From assembly GCA_027485675.1 (NCBI GenBank), contig JAIXQP010000049.1, positions 62,001-126,000 on the forward strand: a DNA stretch of 64,000 nucleotides, written 5' to 3'. The notes beneath the pieces are model-generated. The model was not told the DNA's origin and did no database searches. It saw nothing but the letters and a program-made list of their open reading frames with translations. Source of the DNA: Terriglobales bacterium. Lineage in GTDB: Bacteria > Acidobacteriota > Terriglobia > Bryobacterales > Bryobacteraceae. Each line of letters starts with the position of its first letter. The stretch's first letter is position 1. The position numbers and the translations under genes are program-made. Shown here in pieces: positions 1-10,000 of the stretch.

Positions 1-550
1 CGAAATCCCCCACCAGCAGCACTTCGTCCTTCTGCAGCCGCGCCGCGTAGAATCCCGCCGCCGCCACTGGCTCCATCTCGAACTCCACGCGCTCAAATCC
101 CGCCAGCGTGAACGCCTGCCGCAGCCGTTCGACGGCATAGGCATCGTCGGCCTCCGTATCGGCGCCCACGAACCGCACCGGCCGCCCCACGCGCGCCTCC
201 CGCACCGCGACGCCGAACTGCCGCTCGGCCTCGGCCCGCAGGTCCCGCAGCAGAATCGCAATCAACTCCTCAATCGTGTAATGCCGCCCCAGCACCTCGG
301 TGGAACGCAGGCTCCGGCTCGCCAGAAACGACTTCAGGGATTGGATCAGCCGCCCCTTGGCGTCCGCGTCCAGGTACTGCGTAATCGCCTCCGGCCCCGT
401 CCACCATTGGGCTCGCGCGGCCTTCCGCGCCTCGGCGTAGAGGATGGACCGGTAGGACTCCGATCCATCCGAGAACCGCGCCATCTTCACCTCGTCATGG
501 ACGCGAAGCGCGATCGAGCTATTGGTTGTTCCGAAATCGAGACCAACCAT
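1..550 (-). CDS. Hsp70-like protein, N-terminal part (3' end outside window)
   Basis: Only the first 183 codons are inside the window. The reading begins MVGLDFGTTNSSIAL, the phosphate-1 motif of the Hsp70/actin ATPase fold, and continues through a region like the YegD branch of Hsp70 relatives (a MEPVAAAGFYAA stretch, then LLVGDF where the phosphate-2 loop would begin). An ATP-binding chaperone-like role is the family expectation. Substrate domain and C-terminus cannot be judged. The ATG at 548-550 overlaps the TAA of the upstream enolase-superfamily gene by one base (TAATG), so the two are probably translationally coupled in an operon that starts with the receiver-phosphatase gene. The family is well supported; the YegD-type subgroup is a guess. 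Confidence 0.85.
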   Translation of the reverse strand, partial: MVGLDFGTTNSSIALRVHDEVKMARFSDGSESYRSILYAEARKAARAQWWTGPEAITQYLDADAKGRLIQSLKSFLASRSLRSTEVLGRHYTIEELIAILLRDLRAEAERQFGVAVREARVGRPVRFVGADTEADDAYAVERLRQAFTLAGFERVEFEMEPVAAAGFYAARLQKDEVLLVGDF

Positions 551-1683
551 TACCGGGTCAGCTTCACACCCTGCGACAGCTTCTCGATGCCGTCCGGGTT
601 CCACGCAAACCCATACCCCGGCCCGTCCGGCACCTGGATATATCCCTCGCTGTCGATCACGGGCCGCGTCAAAAACACCTCATCGAGATAGGGCTCCGGC
701 GTCAGATACTCCACCCACCGGGCATTGCCCGCCGCCGCCGTCAGATGCAGGTCCGCCGCCAGGCCCACGCCCGTGTTCCAGCCGTGCGGCACCACCAGAA
801 TGTTATGGTCGTCCGCATACTGGCCAATCCGGTGCTGCTCGGTCAGCCCGCCCACCTTCGTCACGTCCGGCTGCAGGTAGTCCACCGCCCGCCGTTCAAT
901 CCACGGCAGAAACGATTGCCGCCGGGTCAGGACTTCGCCCGCCGCAATGGGCACCTTGCCGTGGCGCGTCAGTTCAATGTAACCCTCGATGTCGTCCGGC
1001 CGCAGCGGCTCTTCGAACCAGGCGACCTCATAGTCCGCCAGCATCTCCGCCGTCCTCACGGCCCACTTGTAGCCATGCGGCCACAGCGCGTCGGAGCCTC
1101 CGGCGTCCACCATCAGTTCGCAATCCTCGCCGATCGTCTCGCGCGACTCCCGCACGATCGCTTCGTCCACCCGAGCGTTCTGCCGGCCGAACGGGCCCCA
1201 GCCGATCTTGAACGCCCGGAACCCCCGCGCGTATGCCGCTTCAAGCTTCGCCCGCATCAGCCCCGGCTCTTCCATCAGCATCGAGGCATAGGGCTTCACC
1301 CGGCTCCGCAGCTTGCCGCCCAGCAGCCGGTGAATCGGCTGCCCGGTCACCTGCCCGAGCAGGTCCCACAGCGCCATATCGATGCCCGAGATCGCATGCG
1401 TCACGCTGCCGCCGCGGCCCTGCCAGAAGGTGTTCTGGTGCAGGATTTCGGTGGTCGCCGCCGGGTCAATCGCCGAGGCGCCTTCGTAGAGGGGCCGCAG
1501 CAGATCGAGTGCGGCTTGCACCAAACCGGCCGAAGTGTAGACGCTGCCCAGCGCCGTCAATCCGGTGTCGGTAACCACCTCCACCAGGGTCCGCGTCTGC
1601 TCCAGATCCGAGAAGCGCGACGGCCAATCCACATAGGCTTTCCCGTAGAGCGGAATCGCCCGAATTTGTTGAATGCGATGCAT
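550..1683 (-). CDS. Mandelate racemase/muconate lactonizing enzyme family protein
   Basis: This 377-residue enolase-superfamily enzyme is of normal length. It should abstract a proton alpha to a carboxylate on a sugar acid or similar substrate, with Mg2+ in the barrel domain. Visible motifs in order: an N-terminal capping domain, FKIGWG with the candidate catalytic lysine, VDAGGSD (first metal ligand), WFEEPL (second), AAGE (third), QPDVTKVGG and the PHGWN histidine. Dehydratase or racemase activity is typical, but the substrate cannot be read from sequence. Its ATG overlaps the TGA of the receiver-phosphatase gene by one base (TGATG) and its stop overlaps the Hsp70-like start, so it is the middle gene of a coupled trio. 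A second, divergent family member lies at 39882-41024. Confidence 0.88.
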   Translation of the reverse strand: MHRIQQIRAIPLYGKAYVDWPSRFSDLEQTRTLVEVVTDTGLTALGSVYTSAGLVQAALDLLRPLYEGASAIDPAATTEILHQNTFWQGRGGSVTHAISGIDMALWDLLGQVTGQPIHRLLGGKLRSRVKPYASMLMEEPGLMRAKLEAAYARGFRAFKIGWGPFGRQNARVDEAIVRESRETIGEDCELMVDAGGSDALWPHGYKWAVRTAEMLADYEVAWFEEPLRPDDIEGYIELTRHGKVPIAAGEVLTRRQSFLPWIERRAVDYLQPDVTKVGGLTEQHRIGQYADDHNILVVPHGWNTGVGLAADLHLTAAAGNARWVEYLTPEPYLDEVFLTRPVIDSEGYIQVPDGPGYGFAWNPDGIEKLSQGVKLTR

Positions 1684-2630
1684 CAGTCAGTTTCCTTGAA
1701 CGTGAACGTTATCACGGTCACGTCATCCCCTTCGTCGGTGTATCCATCGGAGTACACCAGCAGTTTCCGCCGCCCTTTGGTGGAGACGGCGTCCATTTGA
1801 ATCGAAATCCGTTCGAACATGCCGATCACGGTGTTGTTGGATTCGAGCAGTTGTTCATCGAGCTCCCCGGCCGGGTGGCCGCAGTTGGCGTAGAGCAGCG
1901 TCCCCTCGCGCCGGTCCCAGAGGCCGTAGAAGAGGGTGGCATAAAACGTATCGGTGGAGGCGGCATGGAACAACCGGTTGATCTGCGCGAGCAGCGTCTG
2001 CGGCTGACTGTGGTCGCCGGCGCGAAAGAGCGCCTGCAGGTTGGCCATCATCAGCGCGGCCGGAATGCCTTTGCCCGAGACGTCGGCGACCACGAAGGCG
2101 AGCCGGCCATCGGGGAGTGGGAAAAAGTCGTAGTAGTCGCCGCCGACTTCGTGCGCCGGTTCGAACCGCACGGCGATCTCGACGCCGGCCATTTGCGGCG
2201 CGGGGGCGAGCAGGCGCTGCTGCACTTTCCGGGCGAGTTCGAGCTCGGCTTCGCGCGCCCGTTTGCGCTGCACATGGGCTTCGATCTTTTCAAGCAGATG
2301 GTGGTTGTCGAACGGCTTGGTGAGGAAGTCGACCGCGCCCCGCTGCATGGCTTGCACGGCGAGTTCGATATCGCCCCACGCGGTCATGGCGATCACCGGC
2401 GCGCCACCCCGCAGTTCGGCGATGAGCGCGAGGCCTTCTTCGCCGGAGGTGGTATCCCGCGTGAAGTTCATATCGGTGAGGATGAGGTCGTACGCTTTCG
2501 CGGCGACGGCCGCCCGCGCGGCGGCGGGGGAGTCGACGGTCTTCACCTGATGCCCGGCGCCGCGGAGCAGCAGGCTCAGCGCCACGAGGATATCGGGGTT
2601 GTCGTCGCAGGCGAGGATAGAGACTGGCAC
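1683..2630 (-). CDS. Response regulator with receiver and SpoIIE-type PP2C phosphatase domains
   Basis: A 315-residue protein. Residues 1-120 are a CheY-like receiver: acidic pocket CDDN at 8-11, phosphoacceptor D53 in LTDMNF, T83 and K105 (TKPF). A short coiled linker (about 120-140) leads to a SpoIIE/RsbU phosphatase domain with EVGGDYYDF, VVADVSGKG and a terminal GDDVTVI. Such proteins turn histidine-kinase input into dephosphorylation of an anti-sigma antagonist or similar serine phosphoprotein. The catalytic domain is compact: the YSDGYTDE motif runs almost directly into GDDVT, where relatives usually have some 40 or more residues between them, while the metal-binding aspartates are kept. 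The start is GTG at 2628-2630. It is first in a coupled trio with the enolase-like and Hsp70-like genes. Confidence 0.9.
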   Translation of the reverse strand: MPVSILACDDNPDILVALSLLLRGAGHQVKTVDSPAAARAAVAAKAYDLILTDMNFTRDTTSGEEGLALIAELRGGAPVIAMTAWGDIELAVQAMQRGAVDFLTKPFDNHHLLEKIEAHVQRKRAREAELELARKVQQRLLAPAPQMAGVEIAVRFEPAHEVGGDYYDFFPLPDGRLAFVVADVSGKGIPAALMMANLQALFRAGDHSQPQTLLAQINRLFHAASTDTFYATLFYGLWDRREGTLLYANCGHPAGELDEQLLESNNTVIGMFERISIQMDAVSTKGRRKLLVYSDGYTDEGDDVTVITFTFKETD

Positions 2631-2649
2631 AGGGGGCGGTCTTTCTAGC

Positions 2650-3939
2650 TTACCGGGATTGGCTGGGGGCCTTCACGAGGACGAGGTCGACGGAGGTGGT
2701 TTGCGGCTCGACCCGCGCTCCCGCGCCGGTCCATTTCCCGTCTACCTTTACAGAAGCGAGGATCGAATAGACATGTCCTGAGTAAACCGGCAGCTTGGCG
2801 ATGCCATCCGCCCCACTGGTCAGCCGCCCGGCAAACGACCCATGCGTCTCTCCGAAAACCTCGACTCCCGCAGCCGGCCGGCCGTCCGGCCAGCGAACGC
2901 GGACGGTGAGGATACGCTTGAATGGCGTTGGCGCCAACCGGAATACGATTCCCTTTCGCACTTCATTGAGTCCGAGTCGCACGCCCATCGTGGAGTACGG
3001 CTCGGCGCTGTTCGGTGGCCTCGCCTCCAGCATCAAGTTGCCGGAGGGTGCGTCGTCGAAAACGAATTCGCCCTTCTCATTGGTGGTGGTGCTACCAATC
3101 TCGCCCCCGACTGACGAATCCTCGTACCGATAAGATACGGTTGCGCCGGCCGCGGCCAAGCCATTGGACCCCCCGACGCGCCCCTCGATCCTCCCGGCCG
3201 CTGTGAGCGCAATCGGTCCAAAGCCGCACCCTTGGCTCTTTACTTCAAACTCGGGATTGGACCCGATGCTCGTGTATCCCCGTTTCTCGGCCTCGACCCA
3301 ATATTGTCCTGGCTCAACGTTCTCCATTGAGTAAAGGCCGTTCGCATCCGTAGTAGCCGACCAGGTCTTCGACTTACCGTGGATGCGAACTGTTGCTCCC
3401 GGAAGTTTCGGCCACCTCCCCCCTCCCGGCCAGAGCCTACCCACTGCAGAAACTCTGCCATAGATCCGGCGGCGCGCTTTCCCATCCCGCACCTCACGCG
3501 CGTAGTCCCAGTCCTCCTGCGGCACCCGAACCCCCTCCCGCAGATAATTGCAATCCCAAGACTGCAATCGCACACCCTCCGGCCAATGCCGCTCGATCTT
3601 CCACCACAACTTCAACCGGTCCCACGTCCAAGGCTTCGAGTTGTAGTTCCTCCAGGGATCCGCCGTCAACAGGTAAGACTCTCCCACCGTGAGGCCGGTC
3701 CACGAACCGGGGAATAGAATCACCTCGGTAGTTCCCGCCGGCAGCCCTCGAAAGATCTCTTTCACGGCGAGCCGCGACCAGCGACCTTGCATCGGGGGCG
3801 CATGCTCCACCACAGTTCCGAAAAACAAGATCGCATTTTCGTTCAGTTGCTGACAAAGTGGCCCAAGAATCTCCGGCCCGCAACTCGTTCCCCACCCCAA
3901 CCCCGCGGTCCCCAGCACTAACCCCACCAACAGCCGCAT
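2650..3939 (-). CDS. Secreted protein with carboxypeptidase-regulatory-like (Ig-type) domains
   Basis: A 429-residue protein with a short Sec signal (MRLLVGLVLGTAGLGWG) and a cysteine-containing N-terminal domain, followed by two or three beta-sandwich modules of the carboxypeptidase-regulatory/Cna-B type. These show the usual 'GATV..., T.ANGLYS.ENV.PG.Y.V.A' pattern at about 180-230 and again at 255-310, and a related module near 345-415. Such proteins are abundant in Solibacteraceae and lie outside the cytoplasmic membrane. No catalytic motif is visible, so binding or structure is likelier than enzymology. A -10-like TATGCT (3946-3951, minus) ends six bases before the ATG, with no clear ribosome-binding site. 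It is divergent from the M48-like gene. Confidence 0.75.
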   Translation of the reverse strand: MRLLVGLVLGTAGLGWGTSCGPEILGPLCQQLNENAILFFGTVVEHAPPMQGRWSRLAVKEIFRGLPAGTTEVILFPGSWTGLTVGESYLLTADPWRNYNSKPWTWDRLKLWWKIERHWPEGVRLQSWDCNYLREGVRVPQEDWDYAREVRDGKARRRIYGRVSAVGRLWPGGGRWPKLPGATVRIHGKSKTWSATTDANGLYSMENVEPGQYWVEAEKRGYTSIGSNPEFEVKSQGCGFGPIALTAAGRIEGRVGGSNGLAAAGATVSYRYEDSSVGGEIGSTTTNEKGEFVFDDAPSGNLMLEARPPNSAEPYSTMGVRLGLNEVRKGIVFRLAPTPFKRILTVRVRWPDGRPAAGVEVFGETHGSFAGRLTSGADGIAKLPVYSGHVYSILASVKVDGKWTGAGARVEPQTTSVDLVLVKAPSQSR

Positions 3940-3945
3940 AATCTA

Positions 3946-3951
3946 AGCATA
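3946..3951 (-). promoter_or_regulatory. -10-like box TATGCT of a possible leaderless transcript
   Basis: Read on the minus strand, TATGCT is followed by exactly six bases and then the ATG of the gene ending at 2650. A transcript from this box would start at or next to the initiator codon. No convincing -35 hexamer is seen. Confidence 0.4.
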
Positions 3952-3971
3952 CCGTCCGCCAGGAGTAACTC

Positions 3972-4526
3972 ATGAAACACCTGCTGACCGTCCTCTACGC
4001 CCTCCCCGTACTCGCCCAGTCCTCCGACAAAGCCCAACTCCTCACCCAACACCAGGCCGCCGAAATCCGCCGCCAATCCCCGCCCGTCGACGACCCCACC
4101 CTGACCACCTATGCCGCCAACCTGCTCCGCCGTCTGAAAGCCAACACCCCCGTCGAACTCGTCCATTCCGATTCCCCCCGCCCCACTGCCCTCCCCGGCG
4201 GCCCCGTCTTCCTGCCCCTGTCCCTCCTCCTCAAAGCGAAGGACGAAGCCGAACTCGCCACCGCCATCGCTCACGCCCTCGGCCACGCCGCCGCCCCCCT
4301 CTCCATCTCGAACGACCGCGGCCTCTCCATCATCGTCCCCGACCCCCACGGCATCCTTCCCAAAGCCCTGCAACCTCGCCTCGCCGAAGCCGAAGCCGCC
4401 GCCGACCGCTTCGCCGCCGACCTCGTCCGCCCGGCTACCCTCGACCCCGAAGCCTTCCGCGCCGCCCAAGACGCCGCCCGCGCCCTCTTCCCGCCCAAAC
4501 CAGCGCCCACCCTCCAGCGCCGCTAA
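3972..4526 (+). CDS. M48-like metallopeptidase homologue lacking the catalytic glutamate
   Basis: A 184-residue exported protein (signal about 1-15, ending VLAQ). It carries the outline of an M48 zinc-peptidase domain: an 'ALPGGPVFLPLSLL' strand-helix entry, the helix that should hold HExxH, and a downstream EAAAD (141-145) matching the usual ExxxD third-ligand motif. The metal helix reads H101-A-L-G-H105, so the general-base glutamate is alanine. Zinc might still bind, but hydrolysis by the standard mechanism should be lost. The protein is also shorter than normal M48 proteases. The ATG at 3972 has a good AGGAG six bases upstream. It probably acts as an inactive scaffold or is decaying; the reading frame is intact, so it is not called a pseudogene. 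Confidence 0.7.
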   Translation: MKHLLTVLYALPVLAQSSDKAQLLTQHQAAEIRRQSPPVDDPTLTTYAANLLRRLKANTPVELVHSDSPRPTALPGGPVFLPLSLLLKAKDEAELATAIAHALGHAAAPLSISNDRGLSIIVPDPHGILPKALQPRLAEAEAAADRFAADLVRPATLDPEAFRAAQDAARALFPPKPAPTLQRR

Positions 4527-4561
4527 CTTTGACAGCCCTTCCACCCCTCTGGGACACTGGA

Positions 4562-6196
4562 ATGTTGACTGCTCCCCCCGATCCCGCCCTTCGCGAAATG
4601 CGCGAAGAGATTCGACGTCGCCGCACGTTCGCCATCATCTCCCACCCGGACGCCGGCAAAACCACCCTCACGGAAAAGCTGCTGCTCTACGCCGGAGAGG
4701 TCGAAACCGCCGGCTCCGTCCGGCCGAAGAAGAATCGCGGCCACGCCACCTCCGACTGGATGGCCATGGAACAGGCCCGCGGCATCTCCATCACCTCCAC
4801 CGCCCTCCAGTTCGAACACGGCGGTTGCCTCTTCAACCTCCTCGATACCCCCGGCCACCAGGACTTCAGCGAAGATACCTACCGCACCCTCACCGCCGTC
4901 GATAGCGCCGTCATGGTCCTCGATGGCGCCAAAGGCATCGAGCCCCAAACCCGCAAGCTCTTCGACGTCTGTCGCATGCGCCGCATCCCCGTGCTGACCT
5001 TCATCAACAAGATGGACCAGCCCGGCCTCGATCCCATGGAACTCCTCGATGAGATCGAGCGCGTCCTCGGCATGGTCGCCGTCCCCTTCAATTGGCCCGT
5101 CGGCTACGGCAACCGCTTCCAGGGCGTCGTCGACCTGCAGACCCGCCAACTCCTCCGCTACCAGCGCACCCTCGGCGGCCAGGTTCGCGCCGAAACCGAG
5201 GAGATGTCCATCGACGATCCCCGCTTCCCCGAATCCGTCGGCGCCGACAACGCCGCCCAACTCGCCGATGCCTCCGCCCTGCTCGAAGTCGCCATCCCGC
5301 CCTTCGACCGCGAGCGCTTCCTCCTCGGCCTGCAGACCCCCGTCTTCTTCGGCAGCGCCCTGAACAATTTCGGCGTCGATTGTTTCCTCAACGCCCTCAC
5401 GCATCTGGCGCCCTCCCCCATGCCTCGTCTCAGCAAGGACGGCCTCATCGAAGCCGACTCGCCCGACTTCTCCGCCTTCGTCTTCAAGATCCAGGGCAAC
5501 ATGGACCCCATGCACCGCGACAGCATGGCCTTCCTCCGCATCTGCTCCGGCCGCTTTGACCGCGACATGCTCGTCAACCATCCGCGCCTCGGCAAGAAGC
5601 TCCGCATGACCCGCCCCCACCGGCTCTTCGCCCGCGACCGCCAGGGTCTCGACATGGCCTTCGCCGGCGACGTCGTCGGCTTCGTCAACCCGGGCATGTT
5701 CATCATCGGCGATACCCTCAGCACCAACCCCGACATCGAGTTCGAACGCATCCCCAGCTTCCAGCCGGAGTTCTTCGGCGTCCTGCGGAATACGGACATG
5801 AGCCGCACCAAGCAGTTCCGCAAGGGCATCACGCAAATGGCCGAAGAAGGCGTTGTTCAGGTCTATTACGATCCCGATGGCGTCCGCCGCGAACCCGTCC
5901 TCGGCGCCGTCGGCCGGCTGCAGTTTGACGTTGTCGAATCTCGCCTCGTGCAGGAGTACGGCGTCCACGCGACCCTCGACTCGCTGCCCTACGTCTGCGC
6001 CCGGTGGCCCCGCGGCACGCCCGAAGCGCTCGCGAAGGTCCGCTGGCCCAGCTCCGGCGTCGTCCGTTTCCGCGATCAGTTCGATCAGCTCGTCTGCCTC
6101 TTCACAACGAAATGGGAGCTGCAGAATATCGCGCGCGACTACCCCGACGTCCGCTTCCACGAAACCAATGAAGTGCCCCTAACGCGGACGAGCTAA
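4562..6196 (+). CDS. prfC: Peptide chain release factor 3
   Basis: RF3 is the translational GTPase that recycles RF1/RF2 from the ribosome after peptide release. G-domain motifs are all present: SHPDAGKTTL (G1), the switch region ending ARGISITSTALQF, DTPGHQDF (G3) and INKMD (G4). A long hydrophilic C-terminal part typical of RF3 rather than EF-G follows. From ATG 4562 the product is 544 residues, close to the usual 530-540. An upstream in-frame TTG at 4529 is possible, but it sits in a TTGACA that may be the -35 of a promoter (GACACT about 18 bases later, three bases before the ATG). The 3' end overlaps the convergent CHAD gene by 18 bases. Confidence 0.96.
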   Translation: MLTAPPDPALREMREEIRRRRTFAIISHPDAGKTTLTEKLLLYAGEVETAGSVRPKKNRGHATSDWMAMEQARGISITSTALQFEHGGCLFNLLDTPGHQDFSEDTYRTLTAVDSAVMVLDGAKGIEPQTRKLFDVCRMRRIPVLTFINKMDQPGLDPMELLDEIERVLGMVAVPFNWPVGYGNRFQGVVDLQTRQLLRYQRTLGGQVRAETEEMSIDDPRFPESVGADNAAQLADASALLEVAIPPFDRERFLLGLQTPVFFGSALNNFGVDCFLNALTHLAPSPMPRLSKDGLIEADSPDFSAFVFKIQGNMDPMHRDSMAFLRICSGRFDRDMLVNHPRLGKKLRMTRPHRLFARDRQGLDMAFAGDVVGFVNPGMFIIGDTLSTNPDIEFERIPSFQPEFFGVLRNTDMSRTKQFRKGITQMAEEGVVQVYYDPDGVRREPVLGAVGRLQFDVVESRLVQEYGVHATLDSLPYVCARWPRGTPEALAKVRWPSSGVVRFRDQFDQLVCLFTTKWELQNIARDYPDVRFHETNEVPLTRTS

Positions 6197-7021
6197 CATC
6201 TCCCGCACGGATTGGCGAAAGGCTTCGTCCCGGTACCGCTCCCGCACCGGCGGCCACCATGCCGCGAACGCGGCTTCTTCGTCGCGCAGCAGCTTTGCGA
6301 CGGCCGGCCCCACCTTGCCCACCGTCTCCCGCAGCACCACCCGGTCCTGCAGGCCGCCCAGTTCATCCTGAATCGTCTTCAACTCCGCAATCCACTCCCC
6401 CAGCTCCTTGCCGTAGGCCGGCGCGAAGAACTCCGCCTGGTAGCGAATCGCCTTCACCCGCTTCCGCAGATCGTGCAGAATCTCGCCGGAGGTAGCATCC
6501 CAACCCGCGTGCAGAAACAGCCGGCAGCCCATCGGCAGCAGTAAATCCGGCAACGCCGGCCGCACCGGCAACGCCGCCGCCGTCCGGTATACTGGACGTT
6601 TTGTCCATTGGCGGAGCGCCTCTTCGAGCTCCGTGTAGCGCCTGCCGTGCAGCGTCCGCCGCAAACCGGCAAACTCCTCGGCCCGCCGCTCCCGCAGCTC
6701 GCGCAACACCCGCTCGTCCAAGCCTTCGAGCGTTTCCAGTTTCGCGAGCAAAACGTCGAGATCGCGCACGCCTCCCAACCGGCGGCTGATCTTGCTGATC
6801 GCCCGGTCATTGGCCTCTTCCGGCAATCGGATCGCGAATCCGAACGTTTCGATGGCTGCCCGCAAGCGCCGCATTCCGACGCGCATCTGGTGCAGCGGCT
6901 CCGGGTCCCGGTCCCGGAGCACGGCCTCTTTCTCTTGCGAGAAGTGCCGGAGATTCCGGCGGACGACCCGTCGGGCAAACTCCCCCAAGGTTTCGTTGGG
7001 TTCGTTTCGTCGGGCCGTCAC
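6179..7021 (-). CDS. CHAD domain-containing protein
   Basis: A 280-residue, strongly helical and basic protein of the CHAD family (conserved histidine alpha-helical domain), whose members bind inorganic polyphosphate. Diagnostic features are LHQMRVGMRRLRAA near residue 43, ISKISRRLGGVRDLDVL near 75-92, and the second-half HDLRKRVKAIRYQAEFF. Each has the histidine and arginine/lysine pattern of the two four-helix bundles. No CYTH triphosphatase domain is fused or adjacent. The start is GTG at 7019-7021. It lies 14 bases downstream of the Oar-like receptor start side and overlaps prfC tail to tail. A cytoplasmic polyphosphate-associated role is the family expectation, with no specific context support. 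Confidence 0.88.
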   Translation of the reverse strand: MTARRNEPNETLGEFARRVVRRNLRHFSQEKEAVLRDRDPEPLHQMRVGMRRLRAAIETFGFAIRLPEEANDRAISKISRRLGGVRDLDVLLAKLETLEGLDERVLRELRERRAEEFAGLRRTLHGRRYTELEEALRQWTKRPVYRTAAALPVRPALPDLLLPMGCRLFLHAGWDATSGEILHDLRKRVKAIRYQAEFFAPAYGKELGEWIAELKTIQDELGGLQDRVVLRETVGKVGPAVAKLLRDEEAAFAAWWPPVRERYRDEAFRQSVREMLARPR

Positions 7022-7035
7022 GCCGGTGCCTCGCT

Positions 7036-10000
7036 TTAGAACGTCAGCCGCAGCGCAAACTGCATCTGACGCGGGGTGCCCACGATGCCGGTGATGATGC
7101 CGGCGTTCGGGTTCCCGATGCTCGCATTCGGGATATCGAACTGGGTGTGGTTGAACAGGTTGAACATCTCGGCCCGGAACTGCAGCTTGAACCGTTCGGT
7201 CAGCATGAAGTTCTTGAACAGCGAGAAGTCCACGTTCTCCCGGCCCGGTCCGCGCAGGATGTTGCGGCCACCGTTGCCGTAGGTAAAGATCGCCGGAGTG
7301 CCCCAGGCGGCGCCGCTGGCGGCGGTGCCGAAGGAGGTATCAAACCAGCGGGCGATGGTCGGGTTGTCGAGCTTACCATCCTTGTAGCGGTCCGGACGGC
7401 TGCCGCCCGCGTTCGCCACCGGTGCGGCCAGCGTCGGGGTAAACGGCAGGCCCGACTGGATCTGCACAATCAGGTTCGTATCCCAGCCACCGAGGATGTT
7501 GTCCACCACATTGTTCCCCGAACTGAACTTCCGGCCCTTGCCGAAAGGCAGTTCGTAGTTGGTGCTGTAGACAAACCGGTGCTTGATGTCGAAGCCGGAG
7601 GTGCCACGATCCACGCGGCGGAAGCGGATGTCCTGCGGGATCGGCCCGTTGTCGCCGCCACCGAACTGGTTCGGCACGTTGTCCACAGAGTTCGCCCACG
7701 TGTAGGCCGCCAGGAAGCCGAGGCCGTTGTTGAACCGGCGTTCCACGGTGGTCTGCAGCGAGTGATAGGCCGACAGGCCGTCCGACACGTTGAAGTCCAC
7801 GTTGATCACGCCCGGGGCCCGCGAGAACAGCGGACGCCGCGGCGCCGGGGCGCCCGGTCCGGGATCCGGCTGGTTGAAGTTGTACACGGTGTCCAGACGG
7901 CGGCCCAGGTTGCCAACGTAGCCGATCTTGAAGACCAAGTCCCACGGCAACTGCTGCTGCACCTGCAGGTTGTACTGCTGCGCGTAACCCGAACGCAGGT
8001 TCGGATCTACGGCCAGGAAGCTACCGGCCGGGTTCGCCACCGCCGCATCAAAGTTCAGATTCGGAATCGGCGGCAGACCGTCGGAGACGCGCCGGGGATT
8101 GGCCACGAACTGGTTGATGTCGACGACGTTGATGGGGCCGAACGGCAACTGCCGGTGACGCCGCATCACGACGCTCTCGCTACCCACCGGGTTGAAGAAG
8201 ATGCCGTAGCCGCCACGGATGACGGTGCCGTTCTTCACGCGATACGCAAAGCCGAAGCGCGGAGCAAAGTTGTTCCGGTCCGGATTCACGCCCGTGCGCT
8301 CATCGGTGTTGAAGCCGGAGATCAGCAGGCGCGCGTTCCGCACGTCGTAGTTGGTCCAGCGGTTGGTGACTTCGGTCGTCGGGGTGTCGTACTCGTACCG
8401 CACGCCGAAGTTCAGCGTTAGCCGGTCATTCACCTTCCAGTCGTCCTGCACGAAGAAGTTCGACTCCCACAGCCGGATGCCGGGGGCAAACAGCGTGAAG
8501 TCCTGTTCAATGGTGCTGGCCGTGCCGAGAATCAGCGCCGCCATGGCGTCGCCGGTGGCGCCCGCGTTGTTCGGGTTGTCGGTGAAGGTACGGCCGAAGT
8601 TGAAGCGGCCGTTGCCGCGGTTGGTCTGGTACTGCGTCAACTGCCGGCGGCGGAAGTCCACGCCGTACTTGAACGTGTGGCGGCCGCGCAGGTTCGTGAA
8701 GTTCACGCCCGGGTGGTAGGTGTTCTCAATACGGATGATCGGCAGCGACCGCGTCTGGCCGATGCCGGTGTAACCCGCGGGGCTGAAGATCGGGATGCCA
8801 TCCGAGTTCGGGCCCTGGTTCGAGCCGCGGACGCCCAGCTTCTCGCCCAACTGCGCGCCCGGCGAAGCGCCTTCCTGCACGAAGTTCAGCGCGAACCGGT
8901 TGAAGCCCACGCGCGCTTCCATCACGAAGGTCGGGGTGATGGTGCGCACCCAGCTCAACACCGAGTGGTAGGCCTTCAGCGCGGAGTCGCCGGCGAAGGT
9001 GTCTTCGTTCCCCAGGCTTACCGGGTTGCTGATCCCCGGCAAGGTGACCGGAGCGAAGGTGGACGGACGGGTGGTGGTCGTGTCCTGCCGCGAGAAGCGG
9101 CCGAAGACGGTGTTGCGGTCGTTCCAGTTCCAGTCCACGCGCAGGTCGCCCTGGTCCCAAACCTGCTTGTCGCCGGGGTTCGTGACGTGGTTGTTCACGA
9201 GGCCCGCCCGCTGCGGCAGCGGATAGGCGTTCACCAGCCTCGCCATGATGGGGTCGAAGCGGTTGAGCGGAATCTGCCGGTTGGGGAACGGGTCCCGCGT
9301 AAAGCCCGTGGCGGTTCCCGGGGCGGCGCGCAAGGTGTTCGGATCGAAAATGTCGCGGACCGCGCCGAAGTTGCCGACGCGGGTCTCTGCCGTGGGAACC
9401 GAGTTGACGAAGGTGCGCTGCAGGCTGCGGCGGAAGCCTTCGTAGTTGCCGAAGAAGAACAGCTTGTTCTTGATGATCGGGCCGCCGAGGCTGGCGCCGA
9501 ACTGGTTCTGCCGCAGCGTCGGCCGGACGGCGCTGAAGAAGTTCCGCGCGTCGAACTTCTCGTTGCGCAGGAAGTTATAGGCGCTGCCGTGCAGTTCGTT
9601 CGAACCGGACTTGGTGATGACGTTCACGGTGGCGCCGGAGTTCCGGCCCTGGTCCGCCGTGAAGAGGCTGGTCTGGATCTTGAACTCGCGCACCGCTTCC
9701 ACCGAAGGCCGCAGGACGATCGAGAGCGTCAGGCGCTCGTTGTTGTCGATGCCGTCCCACAGGAAGTTGTTCGAACCTTCGCGGTTGCCGTTAGCGAAGA
9801 TTTCGCTGCCCGGGCGGAGGTCGTCCGGACGGCTGCCGCTCATGATCGTCGAGCGGCTGCCGAAGCCGACGCCGGTCACGCCCGGTCCGAGCGTAGCGAG
9901 CTGCACGAAGTTGCGGCCGTTCAGCGGCAATTCGGCCACCTGCCGCTGCTCGACCACCTGGCCGATCGACGACGAATCGCTTTCAATCAATGGAGTCGAG

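Noticed and set aside
4523-6160. Long minus-strand open frame (545 codons)
   Set aside because: It is antisense to prfC, whose GTPase motifs are unmistakable. The translation is a D/E/G/A-rich mirror without domain structure.
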